Positions 8,047 to 16,474 of a stretch of 64,000 bases of DNA are shown piece after piece. A program made the position numbers and the translations under genes. Source of the DNA: Reyranella sp. CPCC 100927 (GTDB lineage: Bacteria; Pseudomonadota; Alphaproteobacteria; Reyranellales; Reyranellaceae). The stretch's first letter is position 1; each line of letters begins with the position of its first letter. A model generated the notes under the pieces. The model was not told the DNA's origin. It saw only the letters and a program-made list of their open reading frames with translations, and did no database searches. The stretch covers positions 248,001 to 312,000 of the forward strand of contig NZ_VOHA01000007.1 in the NCBI RefSeq assembly GCF_007859315.1. The letters run 5' to 3'.

Positions 8047-9221
8047 GGTGTGTTGCGGCGATGCGCGATCGCCAGTGCCTGCTCGAGATCGGCGAGCAGG
8101 TCCTCCTTGGCTTCGATGCCGACGCTCAGGCGCAACAGGTCGGACGGGGCGGGCGTGCCGTCACCCTCGACGCTGGCGCGGTGTTCGATCAGGCTCTCGA
8201 CGCCGCCGAGCGAGGTCGCCCGCTTCCACAGGTTCGTATGGGCGGCCGTGGCGATGGCGGCGTGTTCGCCGCTGATGTCGGCATCGCCCCTGACCCGGAT
8301 CGACATCATGGCGCCGAAGCCGCCCCGCATCTGCTTGGCGGCGACGGCGCGGCCGGCGAACGTCGCCAGGCCGGGATAGAGAACGGCAGCGACGTGGGGA
8401 TGCGCCACCAGCCGCTCGGCCAGCCACTGCGCGTTGGCGCTGGCCGTGCGCACGCGCGGGAACAGCGTGCGCATGCCGCGCAACAGCAGGTAGGACTCCA
8501 ATGCCCCCAGAACCGTGCCGAGCTGGCCCCGGATCATCCGGACGCGCTGCCAGTAATCATCCTTGCGCGCGCTCACCAGGGCCCCGGCGATGACGTCGCT
8601 GTGGCCATTGAGGTACTTGGTGGCGGCGTGCATGACGATGTCGGCGCCCAGCTCGATCGGGCGGGTGAACACCGGCGTGGCGCACGTCGAATCGACGCCG
8701 AGGCGGGCGCCGGCGCGATAGGCGAGGTCGGACAGCGCCGCGATGTCGCTGATGGTCCACAGCGGGTTGGCCGGCGTTTCGATCCAGATCAGTTTGGTCT
8801 GGCCGGGCTGGATCGCATCCCTGACGGCGTCGATACGATCGGTGTCGACGAACTGGACTTTCAATCCCCAGTGCGTTGCGAAGTTCATCAGCCAGTTGCG
8901 CAGCGACCAGTACATGACCTTGGAGACGATGACATGGTCGCCGGGCGCCAATGCCAGGAAGCAGGCGCTGGCCGCACTCATGCCGGACGAGAACACCAGC
9001 GCATCGGCGCCGTTCTCCAGCTTGGCGAGCAGTTCCTCGGGCTGGTTGTAGTTGGGTGAATCGGCGCGGCTGTAGACACGGCCGGAGCGGTACTGGTTGT
9101 CGGGGTCTCGCAGGTACGTCGTCGATACATGGATCGGCGGCACGACGGCACGCGTCGTTTCGTCGACCCAGCCCAGCGCTTGCGCTGCCAGCGACTCGGG
9201 AGAAAGAGACTTGGATGTCAT
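8043..9221 (-). CDS. Cys/Met-metabolism PLP enzyme (cystathionine gamma-synthase/beta-lyase fold)
   Basis: PLP-dependent enzyme of the cystathionine gamma-synthase/beta-lyase superfamily, about 392 aa. Family landmarks are VVPPIHVSTTY near the N-terminus, YSRADSPNYNQPEELLAKLE, FSSGMSAASACFLAL (phosphate cradle), IWIETPANPLW and DSTCATPVFTRP. The Schiff-base lysine lies in HAATKYLNGHSDVIAGAL. The exact reaction (gamma-synthase, beta-lyase or gamma-lyase) cannot be told from these motifs. I prefer ATG 9221 because the alternative at 9281 would place the N-terminus against a palindromic repeat and beyond the family boundary. It is translationally coupled to the cytochrome b-like gene downstream. 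Confidence 0.88.
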   Translation of the reverse strand: MTSKSLSPESLAAQALGWVDETTRAVVPPIHVSTTYLRDPDNQYRSGRVYSRADSPNYNQPEELLAKLENGADALVFSSGMSAASACFLALAPGDHVIVSKVMYWSLRNWLMNFATHWGLKVQFVDTDRIDAVRDAIQPGQTKLIWIETPANPLWTISDIAALSDLAYRAGARLGVDSTCATPVFTRPIELGADIVMHAATKYLNGHSDVIAGALVSARKDDYWQRVRMIRGQLGTVLGALESYLLLRGMRTLFPRVRTASANAQWLAERLVAHPHVAAVLYPGLATFAGRAVAAKQMRGGFGAMMSIRVRGDADISGEHAAIATAAHTNLWKRATSLGGVESLIEHRASVEGDGTPAPSDLLRLSVGIEAKEDLLADLEQALAIAHRRNTP

Positions 9222-9285
9222 GAAAGTGCTGCCGTCAAGCCGGCCATGGGTGATGACCGCGCATGGCGCTGAGATTGCCATTTCC

Positions 9286-9411
9286 CGTCGTCCTGGGCGC
9301 AGCGAAGGACCTTGCGGTGTTTGATCACAGATTGTCGGTGCGGAGGATCGCCCGCGCCAGCGTTCTTCGGCAGCAACACCGCAGGATCCTTCGCTTCGCT
9401 CAGGATGACGG
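9286..9411. repeat. Palindromic intergenic repeat, family A-like (divergent, long-loop copy)
   Basis: The left arm CGTCGTCCTGGGCGCAGCGA with GGACCTTGCGGTGT is mirrored by ACACCGCAGGATCCTTCGC with TTCGCTCAGGATGACGG. A loop of about 55 bases separates the arms. It occupies the gap between the PLP-enzyme start and the glutamine amidotransferase stop and resembles family A in its GTC(A/G)TCC ends. Confidence 0.65.
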
Positions 9412-9444
9412 TAAGATCGTCCATGCCAAGGCGCGGCTGCCAGT

Positions 9445-10047
9445 CTAGGCCGCGCGCTTTTGCTGGCTGGGGTGATCGCCGCAGATCTTCAGGAAGTTCT
9501 CCAGGATCTTGTGGCCATGCTGCGAGGCGATGCTTTCCGGATGGAACTGCACGCCATGGATCGGCAGCGTCTTGTGCCGCATGCCCATGATGATGCCGTC
9601 CGGCAGGCGGGCGGTGATCTCCAAGCAGTCGGGCAGGCTGTCGCGCTCGACGATCAGCGAGTGGTAGCGCGTGGCCGAGAAGGGTGAGGGCACATCCTCG
9701 AAGACACCCTTGCCGGTGTTCGTGACCTGCGACAGCTTGCCGTGCATGGGCACCGGCGCGCGCACGACCTTGCCGCCGAACGACTGGCCGATCGCCTGGT
9801 GGCCCAGGCAGACGCCGAACAAAGGCATTTGCGCCTTGGCCGACGCCGCGATCAGGTCGAGGCAGATGCCAGCCTCGTTGGGCGTGCAGGGACCGGGCGA
9901 CAGGACGATCCCGGCCGGCTTCAACGCCAGCGCCTCGTCGACCGAGATCTGGTCGTTGCGCCGCACGATGCAGCGCCCGCCGACGTCACCGATGAAGTGG
10001 ACGAGGTTGTAGGTGAAACTGTCGTAGTTATCGATGACGAGAAGCAT
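9445..10047 (-). CDS. trpG: Glutamine amidotransferase, TrpG/PabA type
   Basis: Class I glutamine amidotransferase (200 aa), the ammonia-supplying subunit of anthranilate synthase or aminodeoxychorismate synthase. It starts with the hallmark [16 protein letters not shown], then LSPGPCTP (oxyanion strand). The nucleophile Cys80 is in [11 protein letters not shown] and the His-Glu pair in [11 protein letters not shown] 10047 has AGGAG 8-9 bases upstream. No trpE/pabB or trpD gene is adjacent, so which synthase it serves is open. Enteric trpG and pabA products are hard to tell apart by sequence, so the symbol denotes the family. Confidence 0.88.
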   Translation of the reverse strand: MLLVIDNYDSFTYNLVHFIGDVGGRCIVRRNDQISVDEALALKPAGIVLSPGPCTPNEAGICLDLIAASAKAQMPLFGVCLGHQAIGQSFGGKVVRAPVPMHGKLSQVTNTGKGVFEDVPSPFSATRYHSLIVERDSLPDCLEITARLPDGIIMGMRHKTLPIHGVQFHPESIASQHGHKILENFLKICGDHPSQQKRAA

Positions 10048-10193
10048 GGCCGAACTCCTGTGGGCCGGCACCCTAGACGGTGTTTTGCGGGTTGTCACGG
10101 CCTCTACAACCGGGGCACCTGTTGTTCATGACGCTTGGGGCGGCAGGACGTAAATTGGCTGCCCAAAATAGAAGCGACGCACCATTCCCCTCG

Positions 10194-11096
10194 ATGTCCA
10201 CCGTCCTTGATCCGCTGGTGATCGGCTTGCTGCTGGCGGCCGGCCTGATGCACGCATCGTGGAACGCCATCCTCAAGTCGGACGCCACCGACCGCATCAC
10301 CACCTTCGGCATCATCATGATGAGCGGCATGGTGATGGGCGTCCTGCTGGCGCCGTTCCTGCCCTGGATCGAAGCGCCGGCCTGGAAGTGGTTGCTCGCC
10401 TCGGCCGTCATCCATCTTTTCTATTATTTCTTCCTGCTGCAGGCCTATGCCCACGGCGATCTCAGCCACACCTATCCGATCGCGCGCGGCATGGGGCCGC
10501 TGCTGGTCGCCCTGGTCTCGGGTCGGCTGTTGGGCGAGGCTCTGCGGCTGCAGGACGTCGCCGGCGTGCTGCTGCTCAGCGTCGGCGTGATCACCTTGGC
10601 ACTGCCCACCCGGCGCGCGCCAGGCAAGGCGACGCTCGACGCCGTGCGCCGCCATCGTCTGGCGACGCTGTTTGCCGTCCTGACCGGGTTCAGCATTGCC
10701 GGCTACATCATTGCCGATGGACTGGGCGTGCGCGCTGCCGGGCCGACCCTGGAGCACAAGATCGCCTACATCGCGTGGCAGAACATTCTCGAGGGGCCGT
10801 GGCTGTTGCTCTTCGCGCTGGCCACGCGCCGCGAATCGGTAAGCCGCTATCTGCGGGGCGGGTGGTGGCGTGGTGCGGCGGGCGGTGCCATTGCCGCCGT
10901 CGGATACGGCATCGCCATTTGGGCGATGTCGCAGGGGCCCATGGCCCACGTGGCGGCGCTGCGCGAGACTTCGGTTCTTTTCGGCGCGCTGATGGGCACG
11001 CTGCTGTTGGGCGAACCGTTCGGCCCGCGCCGCGTCGCCGCAGCGTGTGTGATCGTTGCGGGCCTGGTGTTGATGAATGGTCCACGACTCTTCTGA
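10194..11096 (+). CDS. DMT/EamA-family membrane transporter
   Basis: Inner-membrane protein of about 300 aa with roughly ten hydrophobic segments arranged as two EamA-like halves. The first half carries GLMHASWNAILKS and AYAHGDLSHTYPIARGMGPLLVAL; the second carries GYGIAIWAMSQGPMAHVAALRETSVLFGALMGTLLLGE. Both halves end in the proline/glycine-rich pattern typical of the drug/metabolite superfamily. The start is uncertain: ATG 10194 gives the best family fit but has a weak ribosome-binding site, and ATGs further upstream extend into intergenic DNA. Direction is probably export; substrate is unknown. Confidence 0.85.
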   Translation: MSTVLDPLVIGLLLAAGLMHASWNAILKSDATDRITTFGIIMMSGMVMGVLLAPFLPWIEAPAWKWLLASAVIHLFYYFFLLQAYAHGDLSHTYPIARGMGPLLVALVSGRLLGEALRLQDVAGVLLLSVGVITLALPTRRAPGKATLDAVRRHRLATLFAVLTGFSIAGYIIADGLGVRAAGPTLEHKIAYIAWQNILEGPWLLLFALATRRESVSRYLRGGWWRGAAGGAIAAVGYGIAIWAMSQGPMAHVAALRETSVLFGALMGTLLLGEPFGPRRVAAACVIVAGLVLMNGPRLF

Positions 11097-11151
11097 GGCC
11101 CGGCCGCGGCGTGCTATAGTCGCCGCAACGATAACGGATATTCCCCCTCTG

Positions 11152-12336
11152 ATGACGCAAGGCGCGAAGCGGGCCGCCAAGACGGGCCGCAAGACGACAC
11201 GTTCCAGGAAAGGCACGCGCGGCCGTGGCAGCAAAGCGCCGGCCACCGCCGGCGCTCGTCTCGATGCCGTCCTGGCATGGGGCGTCGTGCGCTGGCAGCG
11301 CCTGCGCCAGGCGGCGGCCTCGCGTCGCATGTCGGTCGGACTGGCTGGCCTGACCGTGCTGATGATCGTGGGCGTCGGCGGCGGCTACTATCTGGCGCAG
11401 CTTTTCGTCGGCAACCCGCAACCGCGCGTGGCGGCGACGACGCGGCCGACCCCGCCGGCGGGCACCAAGAGCACGCCGCCGCCGGCACCGAAATATGCCA
11501 GCATCGACGAGCTGCCCGACCTGCCGCGCTATACCGAATCGGAAGGTCGGCCGCGGCCGGTCTTCGAGGAGCGCCCGCCGACCACCGTGGCCTCACGGCG
11601 GGCGCCGCCCGACGCCACATGGGCGCGCAACGCCATTGCCTTTCAGGACGATCGATCGCGACCGCTGATCGTGATCGTCATCGACGACATGGGGTTGGAC
11701 CGGCCACGGTCGCGCCGCGTGCTCGACCTGCCGGCGCCGCTGACGGTGTCGTTCTTGCCCTATGCACGTGATCTGCAGGATCAGGCCCGGGCAGCGCGTG
11801 GCCGCGGGCACGAGTTGATGCTGCATCTGCCGATGGAACCGATGTCGAGCGGCATGGATCCCGGGCCCAATGCGCTGCTGACGACGCTGGCGGAGGATGC
11901 CATCCGGCGGCGGACGGTGGCGGCGCTGGAAAGTTTCAGCGGCTATGTCGCGGTGAACAACCACATGGGCAGCCGCTTCACCACTTGGCGGCCCGGCGTC
12001 GAGACGGCTTTGAAGCAGATGCATACGCGTGGCTACGCGTGGCTCGATTCGCGCACCCACGCGCAGAGCGTGGGCGGCCTGGTGGCCGAGGAACTCGGCA
12101 TGCCGCATGTCGATCGCCACGTATTCCTGGATGACGTCGACAGCTCCGACAACGTGCGCCAGCAACTCGCCGAGACCGAGCGGGTCGCGCGTCGCCAGGG
12201 CATCGCCATCGCCATCGGCCACCCGCACGATGCGACCATCAAGGAGCTCGCCGAGTGGCTGCCCGGCCTGCGCGCCAAGGGCTTCATCCAGGGTCCCATC
12301 AGCATCGCCATCAAACGCCGCGGCCGCTGGGAATAG
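11152..12336 (+). CDS. Divergent polysaccharide deacetylase family protein (YibQ-like)
   Basis: A 394-aa membrane-anchored envelope protein. A lysine/arginine-rich cytoplasmic tail (residues 1-60) leads into one transmembrane helix (about 63-83, VGLAGLTVLMIVGVGGGYYLA). A proline-rich linker with TPPAGTKSTPPPAPK follows. The C-terminal NodB-like barrel begins with PLIVIVIDDMGLDRPRSRRVLDLPAPLT. Conserved-looking motifs are SFLPYA, ELMLHLPMEP, NNHMGSRFT, WLDSRTHAQS and AIGHPHDATI. This matches the divergent polysaccharide deacetylase family (formerly DUF610). A C-terminal processing protease partner is common in related genomes but absent here. Enzymatic activity in this family is not well established. 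Confidence 0.85.
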   Translation: MTQGAKRAAKTGRKTTRSRKGTRGRGSKAPATAGARLDAVLAWGVVRWQRLRQAAASRRMSVGLAGLTVLMIVGVGGGYYLAQLFVGNPQPRVAATTRPTPPAGTKSTPPPAPKYASIDELPDLPRYTESEGRPRPVFEERPPTTVASRRAPPDATWARNAIAFQDDRSRPLIVIVIDDMGLDRPRSRRVLDLPAPLTVSFLPYARDLQDQARAARGRGHELMLHLPMEPMSSGMDPGPNALLTTLAEDAIRRRTVAALESFSGYVAVNNHMGSRFTTWRPGVETALKQMHTRGYAWLDSRTHAQSVGGLVAEELGMPHVDRHVFLDDVDSSDNVRQQLAETERVARRQGIAIAIGHPHDATIKELAEWLPGLRAKGFIQGPISIAIKRRGRWE

Positions 12337-12431
12337 GGGGCTATCACCCAGGGCTCGGCCATGATCTTGTGCCCGCAAAGCACCGTTTCATGGTTCGACA
12401 AGCCCGGCATGAAGTCGTCATACTGCCGCGC

Positions 12432-13082
12432 ATGAGCTCTACCCTCGCGCGCCCCTATCGTCCGGCCGAGCGTTTGGCCGACAACATCATCCACATCGTC
12501 GGTGTTGCGTCGGGACTGATCGCCTGCGTCGTGCTGGCGGTGTTGGCGCTGCCGTCGGCCGGCGCGCGCATGGCGGTCAGCGTCAGCCTCTATGCCAGCG
12601 GCCTGATGAGCATGCTGTCGTGCTCGGCGCTGTACAACATGGCGCGCGACGGCACGTTCAAGCGCGTTCTGCGCCGCCTCGATCATTCGGCGATCTTCGT
12701 CATGATTGCCGGCACCTATACGCCCTTTGCGCTGCAGGTGATCGGCGGCACCTGGGGATTCGGTCTGCTGGCATTCGTGTGGACAGTCGCCGTGGGCGGC
12801 GTGGTGATGAAGCTGGTGTGGCCACACCGGTTCGAGCGGCTGTCGATCGTCGCCTATCTGCTGCTGGGCTGGTGCATCGTGGCGGCGCTTGAACCGTTGC
12901 TGGCCGGCATTTCGATCCCGGGCTTCGTGTTGCTGATCGCCGGCGGGGCGCTCTACAGCCTGGGCGTCGTCTTCCACCTGTGGACGCGGTTGCCATTCCA
13001 GAATGCGATCTGGCATGGCTTCGTCCTGGCGGCGGCCGGCTGCCACTATGCAGCCATCGTGTACGAGGTCGTGCCCGGCTGA
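12432..13082 (+). CDS. Hemolysin III / YqfA (PAQR superfamily) membrane protein
   Basis: Seven-helix membrane protein of about 216 aa in the bacterial hemolysin III branch of the PAQR superfamily. Diagnostic sequences are ERLADNIIHIVG near the N-terminus, SALYNMARD, the LRRLDHSAIFVMIAGTYTPFAL block and the C-terminal IWHGFVLAAAGCHYAAIV. The His/Asp residues correspond to the putative metal-binding set of the superfamily. ATG 12432 fits the family length; an in-frame ATG at 12390 would add 14 residues. The biochemical role of bacterial members is unclear and the hemolysin name is historical. Confidence 0.85.
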   Translation: MSSTLARPYRPAERLADNIIHIVGVASGLIACVVLAVLALPSAGARMAVSVSLYASGLMSMLSCSALYNMARDGTFKRVLRRLDHSAIFVMIAGTYTPFALQVIGGTWGFGLLAFVWTVAVGGVVMKLVWPHRFERLSIVAYLLLGWCIVAALEPLLAGISIPGFVLLIAGGALYSLGVVFHLWTRLPFQNAIWHGFVLAAAGCHYAAIVYEVVPG

Positions 13083-13115
13083 AACCGCGACGGCCAGAAA
13101 CCCGGAGGAACCGCG

Positions 13116-14570
13116 ATGGATCTCGGCTATCGGACGGCGACGGCGCTGCTGTCGGACCTTGAGGCGCGCCGTGTCGGCTCGCTCGAACTGCTCGACCACC
13201 TGCTCGCCAGGACCGACCGCCATAACCCGCCGCTCAACGCCGTCGTCGTGCGTGACACCGAGCAGGCACGCGAGCGCGCCCGGCAGGCCGACGATGCACG
13301 CCGGCGCGGCCAATCGTGGGGCCCTCTGCACGGGCTGCCGATGACGGTGAAGGAATGCTTCGATGTCGCCGGCCTGCCCACGACGGCGGGCTCGCCGGGG
13401 CTCAAGGCCAATGCCGCGCAGCGTCATGCCGATGCCGTGCAGCGCCTGGTCGACGCCGGCGCCATCATCTTCGGCAAGACCAACGTGCCGTTGTTCGCCG
13501 GCGACCTGCAGACCTACAACGAAGTCTACGGCACCACCAACAATCCCTGGAACACGGCATGCGGTCCCGGCGGTTCGTCCGGTGGATCGGCGGCGGCGCT
13601 GGCCGCCGGGTTGACGCCGTTGGAACTGGGCAGCGACATCGGCGGCTCGATCCGCAATCCGGCGCATTTCTGCGGCGTCTATGGCCACAAGCCGAGCTAC
13701 GGACTGGTCTCGATGCGCGGCCACGTGCCGGGTCCGCCCAACTCGCTGCTGCAGGTCGATATCGCCGTCGTCGGTCCGATGGCGCGCTCGGCCGATGATC
13801 TCGATCTGGCGCTGTCGATCGTTGCCGGACCGGACGAGTTCAATGCGCCGGCTTGGCGGGTCGACCTGCCGCCGCCGCGGCAGGTGCGACGGCAGGACTA
13901 CCGGATCGCGGTCTGCGCCGACGATCCGTTCTGTCCGGTCGACAATGAAATCACCGATCTGATCCGGGCTGCCGCGCAGGCGCTGTCCAAGGCGGGCGCC
14001 AAGGTCGCCGACGCCAAGCCGGCCCTCGATTTCGGTCAGAGTTTCCGCACCTACTACCAGATGCTCGCGGCGACGATGTCGGCTGATTTTCCGGAGCCGG
14101 TGATGCAGGGCCTGGAGGCGAAGGCCGTCGCGGCGGGGGACTCGACGGCCTATCGCGACCTTTTTGCGCGCGGCGCCACCATGCGTCATGCGACCTACAT
14201 CAAGGCCAGTGCCGTGCGGCAGAAAGAGCGGGCGATCTGGGGCACCTTCTTCCGCGACTGGGATGTCTTTCTGTGCCCGGTGCTGATGACCGCTGCATTC
14301 CCGCATGATCATGCGCCCGACATGCTGTCGCGGCGGCTCACGGTCAACGGTCAGGCCCGGCCTTATGTAGACGCGATGCGCTGGGCTGGGTTGATCGGTA
14401 ACGTGCGGCTGCCGGTGGCAACCGTGCCGGTCGGCCGCACCAAGGCCGGCCTTCCGGTCGGCATGCAGATCGTCGGACCCTACCTGGAAGATCGCACGGC
14501 GATCGATGTCGCCAAGTGGCTCGCCGACCTCATCGGGGGCTTCACGCCGCCACCGGGTTATGGCGACTGA
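13116..14570 (+). CDS. Amidase signature enzyme
   Basis: Amidase-signature family hydrolase, 484 aa, with the complete Ser-cisSer-Lys triad visible. Lys79 is in LPMTVKECFDVAG, the cis-serine in GPGGSSGGSAAALAAG (about 154-158) and the nucleophile Ser178 in GSDIGGSIRNPAHFCGV. The C-terminal GLPVGMQIVGPYLEDRTA is typical. A GGAGG box lies 7-8 bases before ATG 13116. It has no signal peptide, and the complete GatCAB context is missing, so it is more likely a catabolic amidase than a Glu-tRNA(Gln) amidotransferase subunit. Substrate is unknown. Confidence 0.92.
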   Translation: MDLGYRTATALLSDLEARRVGSLELLDHLLARTDRHNPPLNAVVVRDTEQARERARQADDARRRGQSWGPLHGLPMTVKECFDVAGLPTTAGSPGLKANAAQRHADAVQRLVDAGAIIFGKTNVPLFAGDLQTYNEVYGTTNNPWNTACGPGGSSGGSAAALAAGLTPLELGSDIGGSIRNPAHFCGVYGHKPSYGLVSMRGHVPGPPNSLLQVDIAVVGPMARSADDLDLALSIVAGPDEFNAPAWRVDLPPPRQVRRQDYRIAVCADDPFCPVDNEITDLIRAAAQALSKAGAKVADAKPALDFGQSFRTYYQMLAATMSADFPEPVMQGLEAKAVAAGDSTAYRDLFARGATMRHATYIKASAVRQKERAIWGTFFRDWDVFLCPVLMTAAFPHDHAPDMLSRRLTVNGQARPYVDAMRWAGLIGNVRLPVATVPVGRTKAGLPVGMQIVGPYLEDRTAIDVAKWLADLIGGFTPPPGYGD

Positions 14571-14596
14571 TACGCCAACACGCGAGGAGTAGAGTC

Positions 14597-15355
14597 ATGG
14601 TGTGGCGTTCCTGTCTCGCATGGGCAGCACTGGCTTTGTCGGCCGCCGGCGTTGTCGTGCCGGCGGGCTACGCCCAGGAGCGGGCGCCCCTTTGTCCGGC
14701 ACCGGCGGGCCCCGTGGTCACCACGACGCCCGCGCCGCGATCGGGCGATGCCAAAGGCATCGGCGACTGGCGCCGGCACGTGGAGCGTCAGCGCGAGACC
14801 ATGGCGAAGGCGCCTTTCGACACCTACCTCGTGGGCGATTCGCAGGCCTACAATTGGCCCCTGGATATCCTGCAGCGCCGGCTGCCGGGGCGTACCTTCA
14901 ATTTCGGCGTCAACGGCGACCGCGCCGAAAACGTGCTGTGGCGGCTTCAGCAGGTCGACTTTCCGGCCGACCTGCGGGCCGACATCATCAATCTCATCGG
15001 CACCAACAATCTCGACCGGCCGGCCTGCGAAGTGGTTTGGGGCATTGCGGCCGTGCTGGCCGAAGAGCGACGCCGCGCGCCCGCGGCCCGGCTGGTCGTC
15101 ATTTCAATGCTGCCGCGCGGTGAACGCCTCGCCAGCTTCGTCGACAAGATCAAGACGGTGAACCACGACCTGGCTCTGCTGTCGGCGGCGCAGGGCTATA
15201 CCTTCGTGCCGGTTCACGACAAGCTGCTCTGCGAGGCATACGACAAGGCGCGGTGCCACTACTACACCGGCGACCACCTGCACTTGCGCCGCGAGGGCTA
15301 CGAAGTGGTCACGGACACGCTGGCAGCGACCCTGTCGCGCGGCGGCAAGCGCTGA
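14597..15355 (+). CDS. Secreted SGNH/GDSL-type hydrolase
   Basis: A 252-aa protein with a signal peptide (CLAWAALALSAAGVVVPAGYAQ) and an SGNH-hydrolase core. Block I is YLVGDSQAYNW (nucleophile Ser). Block II is NFGVNGDRAENVLWRL, block III is IGTNNLDRP with TNN at the oxyanion position, and block V is DHLHLRREGY giving Asp-His. The overall pattern resembles the platelet-activating-factor acetylhydrolase-like branch. Four cysteines in the mature part could form disulfides. It starts 26 bases after the amidase stop with GAGGAG upstream and converges on the WcbI-like gene. It could be an extracytoplasmic esterase/deacylase; no substrate can be assigned. Confidence 0.82.
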   Translation: MVWRSCLAWAALALSAAGVVVPAGYAQERAPLCPAPAGPVVTTTPAPRSGDAKGIGDWRRHVERQRETMAKAPFDTYLVGDSQAYNWPLDILQRRLPGRTFNFGVNGDRAENVLWRLQQVDFPADLRADIINLIGTNNLDRPACEVVWGIAAVLAEERRRAPAARLVVISMLPRGERLASFVDKIKTVNHDLALLSAAQGYTFVPVHDKLLCEAYDKARCHYYTGDHLHLRREGYEVVTDTLAATLSRGGKR

Positions 15356-15373
15356 TGCGGATGCGGCGTTAGC

Positions 15374-16225
15374 TCATGCCGTGACGGTTGCCGGCTGAGC
15401 GGCCTGCGCCTGGCGCTGCAGCAGCCAGTCGATGTACTCAGAGCACAACTCGCGCTCGCTCACCTGCGTGCCCGCGCGCGACAGGTAGGTGGTGTCCGGA
15501 TGGATGAACTTGACGCCGAAGAACGCCGCGACGCTGCGGTGAATCGGCAGTTCGGCGTCGCGCAGCAGATTGCCCTGGGGTAGCTCGTCGTCCTGCAGCG
15601 TGCGAAGCCCGAGCGCGGCGAACATGCGATTGGAGATTGCGTTCACGATGTAGTTGGCGGCGTGGTAGGGCGAAAAAAACGTCTGCCGCTCGAAGATGTT
15701 CTGCGCGTAGATGTCGGAAATGGCGACGTCGCATTCGGTCTCGAGCTGCTGCATGCCACCCAGCGCCAATCGATAGAGGCCCTTGAGGTCGAACTTCTCC
15801 GCCAGATTGGCGGCGAGGTACTGCTCCAGTATCGCCGCCTTGGATCCGCCCTGGCGCACAAGATTGATCAGCAGCTTGTCGCCCCAGGGAAAGCGCCCGT
15901 GCTTGTAGCCGGGTTCCGGTTTGACCGTGTAGTCCTGGAAGAACTGGGGCCACAAGTGGCTGGCGTGCATCGCGGGGAAGCGTACGGTTCTCGCATCCGG
16001 CGGCAGCGCCGAGACAATGGCGGCGAACCTCTTGCGGAATTTCTCGCCGTGGACCATCTGCGCCAGCACCAGATCGCAACTGGCGGCAACCTCCTGGACG
16101 GCCGGATCATCCTTATAGTTCTCGACGATCCGGATGTCCGTGGTGGCCAGGTCCGGGTGAGCGCGCACGGCTTTTGCCACCACCAGGCCCTGGCAATTGG
16201 CGTAGATGAGGATCCGCTTGGCCAT
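15374..16225 (-). CDS. WcbI-like polysaccharide biosynthesis protein
   Basis: A 283-aa cytosolic protein with the WcbI-family start KRILIYANCQGLVVAKAV, where NCQ is the family signature near the presumed active site. Later segments include LAQMVHGEKFR, RFPAMHASHLWPQFFQDY, a PHGRFPWGDK-like loop and FFSPYHAANYIVNAI. WcbI was described from a Burkholderia capsule cluster as an enzyme that binds coenzyme A, probably an acyltransferase-like role. It is the last gene of a three-gene unit with an acyl carrier protein (12 bases upstream) and a fatty-acyl-AMP ligase. This suggests transfer of an activated acyl group to a surface glycan or lipid. The role is inference. Confidence 0.72.
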   Translation of the reverse strand: MAKRILIYANCQGLVVAKAVRAHPDLATTDIRIVENYKDDPAVQEVAASCDLVLAQMVHGEKFRKRFAAIVSALPPDARTVRFPAMHASHLWPQFFQDYTVKPEPGYKHGRFPWGDKLLINLVRQGGSKAAILEQYLAANLAEKFDLKGLYRLALGGMQQLETECDVAISDIYAQNIFERQTFFSPYHAANYIVNAISNRMFAALGLRTLQDDELPQGNLLRDAELPIHRSVAAFFGVKFIHPDTTYLSRAGTQVSERELCSEYIDWLLQRQAQAAQPATVTA

Positions 16226-16237
16226 GTCGGCGCCCTG

Positions 16238-16474
16238 TCACAGCGATTGCAGCAACTCGACGAGTGCGCCGACATTGGGCACATCGAAGGCGCGGTCGAT
16301 GGGAATCGTCTTGCCGAAGATGCCCTCCAATCCGACGATCAGCGAGGCATGCGCGACCGAATCCCAGCCGTTGACATCCTCCGCCGATGTCTCCGACGTG
16401 ATGGTTGCCGGGTCGACACCGAAGGTGTCGGCAATCACATCGCGGACGCGTTCGAAAGTGAGGTCCTGAGACAT
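16238..16474 (-). CDS. Acyl carrier protein
   Basis: A 78-aa stand-alone acyl carrier protein. The four-helix pattern is clear, and the phosphopantetheine attachment serine is Ser39 in GWDSVAHASLI, the usual DSL motif here being DSV. Its ATG follows the stop of the acyl-AMP ligase gene directly (TGAATG), so the two are translationally coupled. This matches the known partnership in which fatty-acyl-AMP ligases load an acyl chain onto a dedicated carrier. It is unlikely to be the housekeeping AcpP because it lies outside any fab cluster and has a non-standard serine motif. Confidence 0.9.
   Translation of the reverse strand: MSQDLTFERVRDVIADTFGVDPATITSETSAEDVNGWDSVAHASLIVGLEGIFGKTIPIDRAFDVPNVGALVELLQSL

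Noticed and set aside
12033-14312. A 759-codon open frame on the minus strand
   Set aside because: It covers the deacetylase, hemolysin-III and amidase genes in antisense and shows no recognisable domain or signal.
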